Part shown: piece after piece, positions 1 to 9,477 of the stretch | How the letters are laid out: each line of letters starts with the position of its first letter | How positions within the stretch are numbered: the first letter of the stretch is position 1 | NCBI RefSeq assembly: GCF_003073175.1 | Contig: NZ_QBBX01000009.1 | Location: 1 to 39,945 of the forward strand | Length of the DNA stretch: 39,945 bases | Direction of reading: 5' to 3' | Source of the DNA: Peribacillus acanthi | GTDB lineage: Bacteria; Bacillota; Bacilli; Bacillales; DSM-1321 | Made by a program: the position numbers and the translations under genes | Notes under the pieces: model-generated | Database searches by the model: none | Seen by the model: the letters and a program-made list of their open reading frames with translations, nothing else | Told to the model about the DNA's origin: nothing

Positions 1-30
1 CGTATTTTACCCGCAATCCTATCCAAAAAT

Positions 31-72
31 GACAAAAGACATCGAGAGGGAGGCCTCTCGATGTCTTTTGTC
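31..72. terminator. Long palindrome, probable terminator of the upstream operon
   Basis: A perfect 19-bp stem (31-49 with 54-72) closes on a 4-nt loop. Both outer flanks carry AAAA/TTTT, so it could act on either strand. The gene it ends lies left of the window; nothing codable can be assigned in the first 30 bases. Confidence 0.7.
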
Positions 73-81
73 GACAATCTG

Positions 82-101
82 AAGCACTTAGGTGCTTTTT
101 T
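82..101 (+). terminator. Second intrinsic terminator, in tandem with the first
   Basis: A 6-bp stem AAGCAC/GTGCTT with a TTAG loop is followed by a run of T. It lies 10 bases after the larger palindrome. The stretch from 102 to 379 is very AT-rich and holds the unmapped promoter region for the yqxD-dnaG-sigA group; I see no gene in it. Confidence 0.6.
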
Positions 102-379
102 GTTGATATAAATTATTACAGTTTGTTCCAATTGTTTTTTAATATATCATTATTCTATGTTTTTTTATAAAAAGTATATAGCAATTTGAAATAACTTGTT
201 CTATAATAAAAAATTGTGATAAAAATAAAATATTTAGGTTTAGACTTGATAATTAAGGAATAAACTATAAACTGTGAGAAAGTCAAGTAAGAGTAGTGAA
301 AAAAATTCGACATTTCTTGTTTCCTTAAACTTCCAAGCGGAAAAGAAGGAATATGAGGAATCATGGAGAATTATTGAGT

Positions 380-841
380 ATGATGAGAAAGCCTGTTATT
401 TACATTGATGCAGATGCATGTCCTGTGAAAAGTGAAATTAATGATTGTGCAAAGATTTACAATCTTGAAACGGTATTTGTAGCTTCAATAAAGAACAGTA
501 TGAAAGAACCAACCGAAGGAAGGTGGGTATACGTCGACTGGGATAAGGAAGCAGCCGATCTTTACATAATGAACCATGTACATTCATTGGATATTTGTAT
601 TACAGCAGATATTGGCCTTGCAGCCGGTTTACTAGGAAAAAAGGTTTATGTGCTTTCCCCGAAGGGAATAGAATACGATGATTTCAATATTCAGTCCATG
701 CTTGCCTTTAGGCATATATCAGCTAAAAATAGGCGAAGTGGTAAACACTCTAAAGGTCCGAAAGCATTCACAAGTGAAGATAAAAAGGTATTTTCTCAAA
801 ACTTATTAAAAATCTTGTCGAATCATGCAGGAATTCTTTAA
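380..841 (+). CDS. yqxD: YaiI/YqxD family protein (DUF188, PIN-like)
   Basis: A 153-aa protein of the widespread YaiI/YqxD family, which has a PIN-like nuclease fold but no settled function. The family signature IYIDADACPVK lies at the N-terminus, and further acidic positions (ITADIGLA, near residue 75) fit a metal site. The ATG at 380 is preferred over an in-frame ATG at 353 because GGAGA lies 10 bases before it and the protein then begins at the conserved block; the 353 start would have a purine-rich site only 2 bases away. It stands directly before dnaG, as in B. subtilis, and is probably co-transcribed with dnaG and sigA. A link to replication or RNA metabolism is inference from position only. 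Confidence 0.88.
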   Translation: MMRKPVIYIDADACPVKSEINDCAKIYNLETVFVASIKNSMKEPTEGRWVYVDWDKEAADLYIMNHVHSLDICITADIGLAAGLLGKKVYVLSPKGIEYDDFNIQSMLAFRHISAKNRRSGKHSKGPKAFTSEDKKVFSQNLLKILSNHAGIL

Positions 842-889
842 GCTTTATTGAATTAGAAAGTATCATCAAAATAAGTGATTGGTGATGAT

Positions 890-2707
890 ATGTCAAATAC
901 AATGTCAAATACACGTATATCAGAAGAACAATTAAATCAAATTCGTAATGCTGTCGATATCGTGGATTTGGTTAGCGAATACGTTCAGCTCAAAAAACAA
1001 GGGCGAAATTATTTCGGCCTTTGTCCGTTTCACGGTGAAAACTCACCGTCATTTTCAGTGGCGCCAGAAAAACAGATATTTCATTGTTTTGGATGTGGAG
1101 CTGGAGGAAATATATTTACTTTCCTCATGGATATTGAAGGGCTTAGCTTTCTTGAAGCGGCAAAAAAACTTGCAGATAAAGCTAATGTCCCATTGGATAT
1201 CGTTTTGAATCAATCTGATTCAACTCAAATAGATTCCTCGCCTTTCCATAAGATGATAGAGGCACATGAGTTATTACGTAAATTTTACCATCATTTGTTA
1301 GTAAACACAAAAGAGGGTGAGCATGCATTGGAATATTTGCTTCAAAGAGGATTTACAGAAGAAGCAATTTATAAATTCCAATTAGGGTACTCACTAGGTT
1401 CATGGGATTTCGTTTATAAATTCCTTACTAAAAGGGGATTTGATGAAGATTTGTTGGAAGAATCCGGACTGATCATTAAGAGTGAGAGGGAAGGAAAATA
1501 CTTTGACAGATTTAGAAATAGAATCATGTTCCCAATTCTTGATGCTAAGGGTAATACGATTGCTTTTTCAGGAAGGTCATTAGGGGATGATGATCCCAAA
1601 TATTTAAATAGTCCTGAAACGCCAATCTTTCATAAAAGCAACATCCTATATAATTTTCACATGGCAAGGTCCCATATCAGGAAGAAAGAAAAAGCTGTCC
1701 TGATGGAAGGTTTTGCTGATACAATCACTGCCTCAATGGCAGGTGTTGAAAATGTAATAGCCACTATGGGCACTGCATTGACAGACGACCACCTTGGACT
1801 ATTAAAAAGAAATACAAATGAAATTCTGATATGCTATGATTCGGATTCTGCCGGAATTGAGGCGGCAAATAAAGCCGCAAAAACCATTTATGAAGCCGGC
1901 ATGAATGTTAGCATAGCGGTAATGCCAGATGGTTTAGACCCTGACGACTATATAAAAAAATTCGGTGCTCAAAGTTTTGCACAAGAAGTAATTGGAAATA
2001 GTCTAACATTCATTGCATTTAAAATGAAATATTTACGAAGGGGTAAAAACCTAAACAATGAAGGCGATCGTCTTTCATATATACAAGAAGTTCAAAAAGA
2101 AATTGTGAAAATCAAGAATGAGGTGGAACGTGAGCATTACTTACGACAACTTTCTTCCGAATTCACTTTATCTTTAGACGCTTTATTACAGCAACAGAAG
2201 AAAATATTCTTTTCTGAGAAAAAGAAAGGCAATGTAGGAGTTGCCAATAAAGTTGATATTCAGGCACAAATTCCTTTGCAATATGAGCAGAAGTTAAAGC
2301 CGGCTTATATGAAGGCAGAGAGACTATTGATAGCTCATATGTTACAAAATAAGGATACATTCATTAAAATCTCGAATCTCCTTCAAGGGATAGACCTTAA
2401 TATAGACGAACATCAAGCCATTATTGCTTACATCTATGCTTATTATGAGAAATATGAAGAGCCGGATGCAAGTTTGTTGATGAATACCATTCTAGATGTG
2501 GATTTACGTAGAATACTTTCAGAAATAGAAATGATGTCTGTCAATGATGAGGTAACAGATCGAGAATTAACTGATTATATAAATTCCGTTTTGAAATATA
2601 AAAAGATGCTAATCATAAAAGAAAAAGAAGCGGAAAGAGATGAAGCGATCAAAAGAGGCGACTATATCAAGGCCGCTTCAATCGCTAATGAAATTCTTAA
2701 ATTATAA
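890..2707 (+). CDS. dnaG: DNA primase
   Basis: A 605-aa primase, which makes the RNA primers for replication and works with the replicative helicase. Visible parts in order: the CHC2 zinc finger (C45, H48, C66, C69 from the chosen start), the catalytic core with a TOPRIM fold (VLMEGFADT and the acidic DSDSAG motif), and an alpha-helical C-terminal region that in the family binds the helicase. Length is normal for Bacillus. The ATG at 890 follows GGTGAT, the downstream half of the ribosome binding consensus; a GTG at 875 and a second ATG at 902 (a short MSNT repeat) are alternatives. It lies between yqxD and sigA, the classical macromolecular synthesis arrangement. Confidence 0.97.
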   Translation: MSNTMSNTRISEEQLNQIRNAVDIVDLVSEYVQLKKQGRNYFGLCPFHGENSPSFSVAPEKQIFHCFGCGAGGNIFTFLMDIEGLSFLEAAKKLADKANVPLDIVLNQSDSTQIDSSPFHKMIEAHELLRKFYHHLLVNTKEGEHALEYLLQRGFTEEAIYKFQLGYSLGSWDFVYKFLTKRGFDEDLLEESGLIIKSEREGKYFDRFRNRIMFPILDAKGNTIAFSGRSLGDDDPKYLNSPETPIFHKSNILYNFHMARSHIRKKEKAVLMEGFADTITASMAGVENVIATMGTALTDDHLGLLKRNTNEILICYDSDSAGIEAANKAAKTIYEAGMNVSIAVMPDGLDPDDYIKKFGAQSFAQEVIGNSLTFIAFKMKYLRRGKNLNNEGDRLSYIQEVQKEIVKIKNEVEREHYLRQLSSEFTLSLDALLQQQKKIFFSEKKKGNVGVANKVDIQAQIPLQYEQKLKPAYMKAERLLIAHMLQNKDTFIKISNLLQGIDLNIDEHQAIIAYIYAYYEKYEEPDASLLMNTILDVDLRRILSEIEMMSVNDEVTDRELTDYINSVLKYKKMLIIKEKEAERDEAIKRGDYIKAASIANEILKL

Positions 2708-2756
2708 ATTATTATATAGGCTGTTATGTGGTGAAAGTTTGGAAGGAGGGGAACAA

Positions 2757-3881
2757 ATGGCTGATAAATCAGCTCGTTCCAAAGACATTGATAACGAATT
2801 AAGCATAGACCAAGTAAAAGAGCAATTACTTGAGCAAGGTAAAAAACGTGGGGTACTTACTTATGATGAGGTAAGTGACCGACTTTCAAGTTTTGAGCTT
2901 GAATCTGATCAATTAGATGAATTTCTTGAATACTTGGGTGAGCAAGGTGTAGAGGTTCTTTCTGAAACCGATGATGATGAAAATCCGAATATACAAGAAC
3001 TATCTAAAGAAGAAGAATTTGATTTAAATGACTTAAGTGTTCCTCCTGGTGTGAAAATTAATGATCCTGTACGTATGTACTTGAAAGAAATTGGTCGTGT
3101 CGATCTTCTTTCTGGTGAAATGGAAATTCAATTGGCTAAGCGTATTGAGGAAGGCGATGAAGAAGCTAAGCGCCGCCTAGCGGAAGCTAACCTTCGTCTT
3201 GTCGTAAGTATTGCAAAGAGATATGTGGGTCGAGGTATGTTATTCTTAGATCTTATCCAAGAAGGTAACATGGGCTTGATTAAAGCGGTAGAAAAATTTG
3301 ATTATCGTAAAGGATACAAGTTCAGTACGTACGCAACTTGGTGGATTAGACAGGCGATCACACGCGCTATTGCCGATCAAGCACGTACAATTCGTATTCC
3401 AGTTCATATGGTAGAAACAATCAATAAGTTAATCCGAGTACAAAGACAATTGTTACAGGATTTAGGTCGTGAGCCATCTCCAGAAGAGATAGCTGAAGAT
3501 ATGGATTTAACGCCAGATAAAGTTAGAGAAATCCTAAAAATCGCTCAAGAACCTGTATCTTTAGAAACACCGATTGGTGAAGAAGACGATTCTCACTTAG
3601 GTGATTTTATTGAAGATCAAGATGCGACTTCTCCTTCTGAGCATGCTGCTTACGAACTTCTTAAAGAGCAATTAGAAGATGTATTGGATACGCTAACTGA
3701 TCGTGAAGAAAATGTTTTACGTTTACGTTTCGGTTTAGATGATGGTCGTACTAGAACATTGGAAGAGGTTGGGAAGGTTTTCGGTGTAACGCGTGAACGT
3801 ATCCGACAAATCGAGGCTAAAGCCCTTCGTAAATTAAGGCATCCAAGCCGCAGCAAACGTTTAAAAGACTTCTTAGAATAA
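2757..3881 (+). CDS. sigA: RNA polymerase housekeeping sigma factor SigA
   Basis: A 374-aa primary sigma-70 factor. It has an acidic N-terminal region 1.1, region 1.2 ([11 protein letters not shown]), the region 2 core-binding and -10 recognition helices ([19 protein letters not shown], then [10 protein letters not shown]), region 3, and the region 4 helix-turn-helix for the -35 element ([20 protein letters not shown]). The ATG at 2757 follows a very strong AAGGAGGG 6 bases upstream. The open frame extends further up into dnaG, but that extension is not conserved and has no binding site. It is 49 bases downstream of dnaG and ends at an intrinsic terminator. It should recognise most of the TTGACA/TATAAT-type promoters listed in this window. 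Confidence 0.98.
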   Translation: MADKSARSKDIDNELSIDQVKEQLLEQGKKRGVLTYDEVSDRLSSFELESDQLDEFLEYLGEQGVEVLSETDDDENPNIQELSKEEEFDLNDLSVPPGVKINDPVRMYLKEIGRVDLLSGEMEIQLAKRIEEGDEEAKRRLAEANLRLVVSIAKRYVGRGMLFLDLIQEGNMGLIKAVEKFDYRKGYKFSTYATWWIRQAITRAIADQARTIRIPVHMVETINKLIRVQRQLLQDLGREPSPEEIAEDMDLTPDKVREILKIAQEPVSLETPIGEEDDSHLGDFIEDQDATSPSEHAAYELLKEQLEDVLDTLTDREENVLRLRFGLDDGRTRTLEEVGKVFGVTRERIRQIEAKALRKLRHPSRSKRLKDFLE

Positions 3882-3900
3882 GAAAGAATGATCCCAAAAA

Positions 3901-3949
3901 GGTGGCTCTAAAATCGTAATTGAGGAACGATTTTAAGCCCCCTTTTTTT
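3901..3949 (+). terminator. Terminator after sigA
   Basis: GGCTCTAAAATCG at 3904-3916 pairs, with one mismatch, with CGATTTTAAGCCC at 3928-3940, and is followed by seven T. It closes the yqxD-dnaG-sigA group. Confidence 0.85.
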
Positions 3950-4098
3950 ATGGATAATTTTTGTCAAAACTTAAGTTCTCTAACCGATATTAATATAGAA
4001 TATATAAAAATGGATAGAGTCGTAACTAAAGTATTTTGAAATCGATTAATTAGAGAATTTAATATAGGAAACGTCCTATTCTTTTAGGAAGTGATGGA

Positions 4099-4662
4099 TT
4101 GAACGATACGAGGAAGAAGATTGTAGTAAATGAAATTTTATATTGGAAGAAAAATCGCTTGCTTCCTGAGCATTATTGCGATTACTTATTGGCTTTATAT
4201 ACGGAAGGTAATGAGAGTGAAAGGAAAGAAGAGAATAAACAAAAGTTATTGTCACCAGTAAAATCAAATGGAGTGATTCCCCTATATTTTGTAATCGTTT
4301 TCCTTTCTATACTAGGGATATTTATATCAGAGTTTACATCCTTCCATAATGCTTTTCAAGGTATTATAATTTTAATGATTGTTGTTTTATTATTAGGCAT
4401 TACGTATTTATTTTCAAAAAGGTCTCTTAACTATCAAGTACCATTAATTGCTTCTGCCTTCTTATTGCTATTATTTACAGTTAAAATGGCTGAATTCCTT
4501 TTCCTAAATCAAATTATGGTTTTATATTTTTCCTTACTTTTTCATTGTTTTGCTTGGATCGTCCTAGGTTGGAGGTTGAAATTAACCTATTTTAAAATTG
4601 CTGGCCTTCTGGGAGGAATTTTGGTTTTATATTTTTTAGGAAGGCATTCTGGCGTTTTTTAA
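4099..4662 (+). CDS. Membrane protein of unknown function
   Basis: I do not recognise a named family with confidence. The 187-aa product has a hydrophilic N-terminal 55 residues, with a motif like VNEILYWKKNRLLPE that recalls the N-terminal cytosolic part of DUF2157-type proteins, followed by five or six hydrophobic segments (about 58-78, 86-105, 112-130, 135-157, 163-181). The start is a TTG at 4099 with AGGAAGTGAT just before it; the nearby GTG and ATG read into a stop at once. It stands alone between the sigA terminator and cccA. Location would be the cytoplasmic membrane. Function unknown. Confidence 0.75.
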   Translation: MNDTRKKIVVNEILYWKKNRLLPEHYCDYLLALYTEGNESERKEENKQKLLSPVKSNGVIPLYFVIVFLSILGIFISEFTSFHNAFQGIIILMIVVLLLGITYLFSKRSLNYQVPLIASAFLLLLFTVKMAEFLFLNQIMVLYFSLLFHCFAWIVLGWRLKLTYFKIAGLLGGILVLYFLGRHSGVF

Positions 4663-4874
4663 AGAAAATTAATTTAAAATTAGACAATAATTTAGCGTTT
4701 TTGTAGAATAATAAAGAGGTAATCTATTTTTGAAGGGCCTATTTTTGTCTAAATTCCGAATTTCTATTATATCTTGTCGTTTAGGTCTTTTCCAAAATAA
4801 TAATTTCAAGTAAAATAATAGTTGCTTGTAATTATTTTGACAGTCAGGTTTATACATAGGGGAGGTAAACTACT

Positions 4875-5240
4875 ATGAATCGCAATCCAATTATTCCATT
4901 CGTACTAATTATGGTTTTTGGTATCGGCTTGGTTTTTGCTTTATCAATCAATGGTCTTGAAAATGCAAAAGAACAAGCTGCTGAAAAAGAAGGCGGAGAA
5001 AAGACAGAAGAAGTTGCTTCAGGTTCTCCAGAGGATACTTACAAAGCTAGCTGTATCGGTTGCCATGGTGACCAATATCAAGGTGGCTTAGGTCCTGCAT
5101 TAAAAGGAGTTGGAGAAAGGTACACTCCAGACCAAATTAAAGACATCCTGGTTAATGGTAAAGGATCAGGAATGCCAGGAGGTCTAGTGGCTGAAGGCCA
5201 AGTAGATGAAATGGCAAAGTGGTTATCTGAACTCAAATAA
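4875..5240 (+). CDS. cccA: Cytochrome c550, membrane-anchored
   Basis: A 121-aa membrane-anchored c-type cytochrome carrying electrons on the outer face of the membrane. Residues 8-25 form an uncleaved membrane anchor, 28-50 are a charged linker rich in E and K, and the heme domain follows. The heme attachment motif CIGCH is at 60-64 and the probable axial ligand is M100 in GSGMPGG. The start has a strong GGGGAGGT site. This matches the cccA gene that follows sigA in B. subtilis. It is monocistronic, with its own terminator. Confidence 0.94.
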   Translation: MNRNPIIPFVLIMVFGIGLVFALSINGLENAKEQAAEKEGGEKTEEVASGSPEDTYKASCIGCHGDQYQGGLGPALKGVGERYTPDQIKDILVNGKGSGMPGGLVAEGQVDEMAKWLSELK

Positions 5241-5254
5241 TGCTACATGATAAG

Positions 5255-5291
5255 ATGGACGGCTGAACTAAGCATCAGCCGTCCATTTTTC
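5255..5291 (+). terminator. Terminator after cccA
   Basis: A 12-bp perfect stem (5255-5266 with 5275-5286) with an 8-nt loop, followed by a T run. Confidence 0.9.
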
Positions 5292-5390
5292 ATGGAAAGG
5301 AATAGGGTTTAACGTAACCCACTTGCAACGGAAAAGAAACATTCCTTATACTTAAGAAACAAATAATGCTGATAGGAAGGTTCTAAACAT

Positions 5391-6098
5391 ATGAATATTG
5401 AAAAGTTATCAAAGCGACTTGAAGCAGTGGCTTCTTATATACCATCAGAGAGCATTCTAGCAGACATTGGATCAGATCATGCATATTTACCATGCTATGC
5501 TGTATTGAATGGGTTAGTATCTAGAGCAATCGCTGGAGAGGTGGTTGAAGGTCCATTTCAATCTGCTCGCAATCAAGTTCAATCTGCCGGCTTGACGGAA
5601 AAAATTGAGGTCAGAAAAGGTGACGGGTTGGACGTTTTGCAGACGGATGAAGCCACAGTAGTTACCATTGCAGGAATGGGAGGAACCCTGATTTCCTCTA
5701 TTTTAGAGCGTGGAAAAGACAAACTAAAGAAGACAGAAAGGCTCATTTTACAGCCTAACATTCATGCAATAAGTATTAGAGAATGGTTACTGAACAATGG
5801 ATGGCAGCTAATCAAAGAACAAATCCTTGAAGAAGATGGAAAGATTTATGAGATTTTAGTTGCTGATAAAGGAAATCCTTCTCTTCCTTACCAAGAAAAT
5901 AAAGAAGCAGCTTTGTTAATGGGACCATTTTTGTTAAAAGAAAAAAACAATACCTTTGTGAAAAAATGGGACCATGAGAAAAAACATTGGTTGCAAATCC
6001 TTAAACAGCTGGAGCTATCTGGCGAGACGAAGGAAGCCGAACAGAAAAAACAAGAATTGCAGATGAAAATTTCGATGGTAGAGGAGCTGTTGAAATGA
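5391..6098 (+). CDS. trmK: tRNA (adenine(22)-N1)-methyltransferase TrmK
   Basis: A 235-aa SAM-dependent methyltransferase of the TrmK (YqfN) family, which makes m1A22 in some tRNAs. The N-terminal Rossmann part shows the SAM motif ADIGSDHAYLP (about residues 24-34) and a second motif VVTIAGMGGTLISS (about 86-99). The C-terminal part is a charged helical coiled-coil, as in the family. The ATG has GGAAGG upstream. Its last codons overlap the next gene as ATGA, so the two are translationally coupled. The order trmK-nif3 after cccA is the same as in B. subtilis. Confidence 0.94.
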   Translation: MNIEKLSKRLEAVASYIPSESILADIGSDHAYLPCYAVLNGLVSRAIAGEVVEGPFQSARNQVQSAGLTEKIEVRKGDGLDVLQTDEATVVTIAGMGGTLISSILERGKDKLKKTERLILQPNIHAISIREWLLNNGWQLIKEQILEEDGKIYEILVADKGNPSLPYQENKEAALLMGPFLLKEKNNTFVKKWDHEKKHWLQILKQLELSGETKEAEQKKQELQMKISMVEELLK

Positions 6099-7216
6099 AG
6101 AAAAAACCAAATGGTTACGAAATCATACAATTGTTCGAGCAATTCGCACCGAAAAACCTTGCAATGGAAGGAGATAGGATTGGGCTTGAATTGGGTACAT
6201 TAAATAAACCTATTCATAAAGTAATGGTAGCTCTAGATGTTCTAGATGAAGTAGTTGATGAAGCAATAAAAAAAGGAGTAGACCTAATTATTGCTCACCA
6301 TCCCATCATGTACCGTCCACTAAAGAATATTGTGACGGATCAGCCATCTGGTCAACTCGTTGAAAAATTAATAAAAAACGATATTTCCGTTTATGCGGCA
6401 CATACCAATCTAGATATAACAGATGGTGGGGTAAACGACATGTTGGCTGAGGCCATAGGTTTACAAGATTCGAGCATCCTGATTCCTACCTATGAAGAAC
6501 CATTGAGAAAACTTATAGTCTTCGTACCGAAAGAAGCCGAACATACGGTAAGGGAAGCACTTGGAAATGCAGGAGCTGGTTATATAGGAGATTATAGTCA
6601 CTGTTCTTTCTCAACCGAAGGATATGGACGTTTCCTCCCAGGTGAAGGTACAAATCCATACATAGGTTCAAAGGGCAAACTAGAAGTAGTAGAGGAAATC
6701 AAAGTCGAAACTGTCTATCCCAAGACCTTGGAGAAAAAAATTCTAAACGCAATGTTTAAAGCACATCCATATGAAGAAGTTGCTTTTGATATATATAATA
6801 TTGAAAACAAGGGTAAAGCATATGGGTTAGGTAGAATCGGAAATCTCCCAACTGAAATGAGCTTAGAACAGTTTGCTGAACACTTGAAGCAAAGTTTACA
6901 GCTAGAAGGACTTAGAGTAGTTGGTGATTTTAATGCACCAATCAAGAAAGTAGCTGTGGTAGGTGGTGATGGCAATAAGTATTGGAGTCAAGCGAAGTTT
7001 AAAGGTGCAGATGTTTATGTCACAGGCGATTTGTATTACCATGTCGCACATGACGCAATGGCTGCCGGCCTGAATATTGTTGATGCTGGACACAATATTG
7101 AAAAAGTCATGAAATTAGGGGTCGTAAAGAAAATGAAGGAACTAGTAGACCAAAAAGGTTTTGAGACAGAGTTTATCGTTTCTGAAATCAATACGGATCC
7201 TTTTAAGTTTATGTAA
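6095..7216 (+). CDS. yqfO: Nif3-family dinuclear metal protein (YqfO)
   Basis: A 373-aa Nif3/DUF34 protein, often annotated as GTP cyclohydrolase 1 type 2 homolog; the real substrate is unsettled. The metal-binding residues are visible: H68 and H69 in IIAHHPIMYRP, the HTNLD motif at 103-107, and the C-terminal block GDLYYHVAHDA plus DAGHN. About 120 residues between the two halves (LIVFVPKEAEHTVREAL onward) form the PII/CutA-like insert typical of the long Bacillus form. The ATG overlaps the trmK stop by 4 bases. The operon ends at a strong hairpin. Confidence 0.92.
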   Translation: MKKKPNGYEIIQLFEQFAPKNLAMEGDRIGLELGTLNKPIHKVMVALDVLDEVVDEAIKKGVDLIIAHHPIMYRPLKNIVTDQPSGQLVEKLIKNDISVYAAHTNLDITDGGVNDMLAEAIGLQDSSILIPTYEEPLRKLIVFVPKEAEHTVREALGNAGAGYIGDYSHCSFSTEGYGRFLPGEGTNPYIGSKGKLEVVEEIKVETVYPKTLEKKILNAMFKAHPYEEVAFDIYNIENKGKAYGLGRIGNLPTEMSLEQFAEHLKQSLQLEGLRVVGDFNAPIKKVAVVGGDGNKYWSQAKFKGADVYVTGDLYYHVAHDAMAAGLNIVDAGHNIEKVMKLGVVKKMKELVDQKGFETEFIVSEINTDPFKFM

Positions 7217-7217
7217 C

Positions 7218-7256
7218 AAAATGGCCGGACCCATTTCGAATGGTCCGGCCATTTTT
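7218..7256 (+). terminator. Terminator after yqfO, possibly bidirectional
   Basis: A 14-bp GC-rich stem (7218-7231 with 7242-7255) flanked by A and T runs. It lies in the convergent gap before the minus-strand ispH and may serve both strands. Confidence 0.88.
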
Positions 7257-7380
7257 ATTAATCTTATCCCGTATTAATGGATGATTAGAACACCATCATG
7301 GGAGATAACTACCCTATAAAATCCAATTGGGCCAGACTTACCTTAAATTGAACATAACCCCTGATTATCAAAGGCTTAAA

Positions 7381-8334
7381 TTATTGTACTGATTGTGGAT
7401 TTTTAACTTTCGGTAGAATTTTATTTAGTGGAACATTTCGCTCACGTTTCCAAGTTATTTCATCTACAGGATTATAATTCTCAAGAAAGGCAATAACCTC
7501 TTTTGTGATAGGGGTTGGGGTGGATGCTCCGGCTGTTACAGCAACCGTTTCGACACCTTCAAGCCAATCGAGTTGTATTTCAGAAACATCTGCCACTCTA
7601 TAAGATTTCGTACCGGCAATTTCCTCAGAAACTTGTGCAAGTCTGTTGGAATTATTACTCATTGGGTCTCCTACTACAATAAGAAGGTCTGCGCTTCCTG
7701 CTTGTTCAGCTACAGCTTCCTGACGAACCTGTGTTGCAAGACAAATTTCTTTATGCACTTCTGTGTGAGGATATTTTTCCTTCACTTTTTCAATAATATG
7801 GGAGACGTCCCACTGGCTCATAGTCGTTTGGTTCGTCACAATAAGTTTATCTGCTTGAATTGTTAGAGAGTCTACATCTTCAACCTTTTCCACCAAATGG
7901 ACGATTTCTGGAGCCACACCTACAGCCCCCTCAGGTTCTGGATGCCCTTTTTTCCCGATGTATATGACATGATAACCTTCTTTTTGTTTTTGACGGATCA
8001 GGTCATGTGTAGCTGTGACATCTGGACAAGTCGCATCGATTGTAACTAACCCTTTTTCCTTAGCTAATTCTCGGACTTCAGGTGAGACCCCATGAGCTGT
8101 AAATATGACAGTTCCACCAGTTACTTTTTCAAGAATTTCTTTTCGATTTGAACCATCCAATGTAATAATGCCTTCTTCTTCAAATGCATCCGTCACATGT
8201 TTATTATGAACAATCATCCCCAGAATGTAGATGGGACGTGGTAATGTTTTATCCAAAGCGGCGTTTCTTGCAATAACCATTGCGTCTACAACGCCGTAGC
8301 AGTAACCGCGAGGAGCAATTTTTAATACTTTCAT
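7381..8334 (-). CDS. ispH: 4-hydroxy-3-methylbut-2-enyl diphosphate reductase
   Basis: A 317-aa IspH (LytB), last enzyme of the MEP pathway, reducing HMBPP to IPP and DMAPP with a 4Fe-4S cluster. The three cluster cysteines are in place: C12 in PRGYCYGV, C103 in DATCPDV and C198 in KEICLATQ. The expected H43 (MIVHNKHV) and H81 (FTAHGVSP) are also present. The start has AAGGAGGA upstream. It is transcribed from its own SigA promoter and lies away from ispG, which is also in this window (15639-16775); the two encode the last two steps of the pathway. Confidence 0.97.
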   Translation of the reverse strand: MKVLKIAPRGYCYGVVDAMVIARNAALDKTLPRPIYILGMIVHNKHVTDAFEEEGIITLDGSNRKEILEKVTGGTVIFTAHGVSPEVRELAKEKGLVTIDATCPDVTATHDLIRQKQKEGYHVIYIGKKGHPEPEGAVGVAPEIVHLVEKVEDVDSLTIQADKLIVTNQTTMSQWDVSHIIEKVKEKYPHTEVHKEICLATQVRQEAVAEQAGSADLLIVVGDPMSNNSNRLAQVSEEIAGTKSYRVADVSEIQLDWLEGVETVAVTAGASTPTPITKEVIAFLENYNPVDEITWKRERNVPLNKILPKVKNPQSVQ

Positions 8335-8385
8335 TTATATCCTCCTTAGAAAAGCAGAGCAACTAAAACTCTTATTCTACCTAAC

Positions 8386-8414
8386 ATTATATAAAACCCG
8401 CTAGGATATTACAA
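8386..8414 (-). promoter_or_regulatory. SigA promoter of ispH
   Basis: On the minus strand TTGTAA (8409-8414) and TATAAT (8386-8391) are separated by exactly 17 bases, about 50 bases before the ispH start. The -10 matches consensus fully. Confidence 0.75.
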
Positions 8415-8442
8415 AGATTGGTTTTACTTTACTAAGGAATTG

Positions 8443-9189
8443 TTATACGAATAGCTTAGGTATTGATTCTCCTGCACGTAATCTATTTGGAGAGGATTTC
8501 GTTTGTTTAGATTCAACAAGTTCTGAAGCATCATTTCGTACTTCTTTGAATTCTCTCTCTTTTTCTGATTTTCCAGAAACCACCGTATGAGAATCCTCTT
8601 TTGTCTCCTTTAATTCTTCAGCAACTGGATCATTATTGTTTGAATCTTTTAATCCTTGATAGATTTTCCACATTGCTGGGATGTTCTTGACTAAAGGTCC
8701 ATATTGAGATACTACTGGACCAATCGTTTCAACTGCTTGAAGAACTTTCTGTGTATTGGTTAACATCGTCGTGAGGGAGCCAGGATTTGTGAGGCTTTGA
8801 AGGATACCGCCCCCAGCTGTAGATGCTGCTGCACTTCTAGTAGCTTCACCTGCTGCTGCTGTTGGTATAGAAAAAAGGTTTTGTGGCATATTGGCTGCAG
8901 CTTTTTGCTTGTTTTTACCTAAAATTCGAGACAGTAATCCACCTTCTTTGCCACCACGTTTATTTTGACGGAAGCCTTGATTAGACTGCATATTTTGAAA
9001 TCCTTGATTTTGAGAAGGAAAAGCATGTTGTTGTACCATTTGTTGATTCAAATTTTGAAATGGCATAGGGTTTTGAAAAGAATGAAAAGGTTGCTGCTGT
9101 TGCATCATCATTCTAGGGATTCTATGTTGGCCTACTGCTTGTTGCATTCTAAATCGTCTCGCAGGTCCATTCTGGAAACCGAATTGCAT
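8443..9189 (-). CDS. VrrA/YqfQ-like glutamine-rich protein
   Basis: A 248-aa protein resembling YqfQ of B. subtilis and the VrrA locus of B. anthracis, both of which lie between ispH and the cshB helicase gene. Residues 1-80 are rich in Q, F, N and M with imperfect repeats (NQGFQN then NQGFRQN; runs such as MMMQQQQP). Residues 85-130 are A/G-rich, 130-180 form a conserved helical block (TNTQKVLQAVETIGPVV), and the tail is highly charged and low in complexity. No signal peptide. The ATG has AGGAGGAATATTCTT upstream. Function is unknown; spore-associated roles have been suggested for relatives, but nothing in the sequence proves it. Confidence 0.82.
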   Translation of the reverse strand: MQFGFQNGPARRFRMQQAVGQHRIPRMMMQQQQPFHSFQNPMPFQNLNQQMVQQHAFPSQNQGFQNMQSNQGFRQNKRGGKEGGLLSRILGKNKQKAAANMPQNLFSIPTAAAGEATRSAAASTAGGGILQSLTNPGSLTTMLTNTQKVLQAVETIGPVVSQYGPLVKNIPAMWKIYQGLKDSNNNDPVAEELKETKEDSHTVVSGKSEKEREFKEVRNDASELVESKQTKSSPNRLRAGESIPKLFV

Positions 9190-9302
9190 AAGAATATTCC
9201 TCCTTCCTCGCTAAACACTTTAGTACGCTTTATAATAGACTATGCGAAATAAATAAAAACGAGATAAAAACCTAAAATATATATAGATTAGAAAATAAGG
9301 AT

Positions 9303-9330
9303 TAAATATTCCGATGAATGTGAATATTTA
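9303..9330. repeat. Inverted repeat in the cshB upstream region
   Basis: TAAATATTC (9303-9311) and GAATATTTA (9322-9330) form perfect 9-bp arms around a 10-nt loop in the gap before cshB. There is no T tail, so it is not a standard terminator; an operator or leader hairpin is possible. Confidence 0.45.
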
Positions 9331-9477
9331 GGTAAGAAGACTTATTTACTCAATAATATAGAAATATCGCATATTTGGTTGAGTTCAGAGGATAAAGAGG
9401 ATAAGATAAGAAAAGTAGTTTCTGAGCGGACTTAACTCATTTTATATAAATTAATCATTTAAGAGGTGTAACATTTT

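Noticed and set aside
155-364. A 69-aa open frame on the minus strand before yqxD
   Set aside because: AT-rich, hydrophobic-biased nonsense, overlapping the yqxD leader; no family likeness.
4837-4856. TTGACA and TATACA before cccA as a promoter
   Set aside because: They are only 8 bases apart, too close for a SigA promoter.
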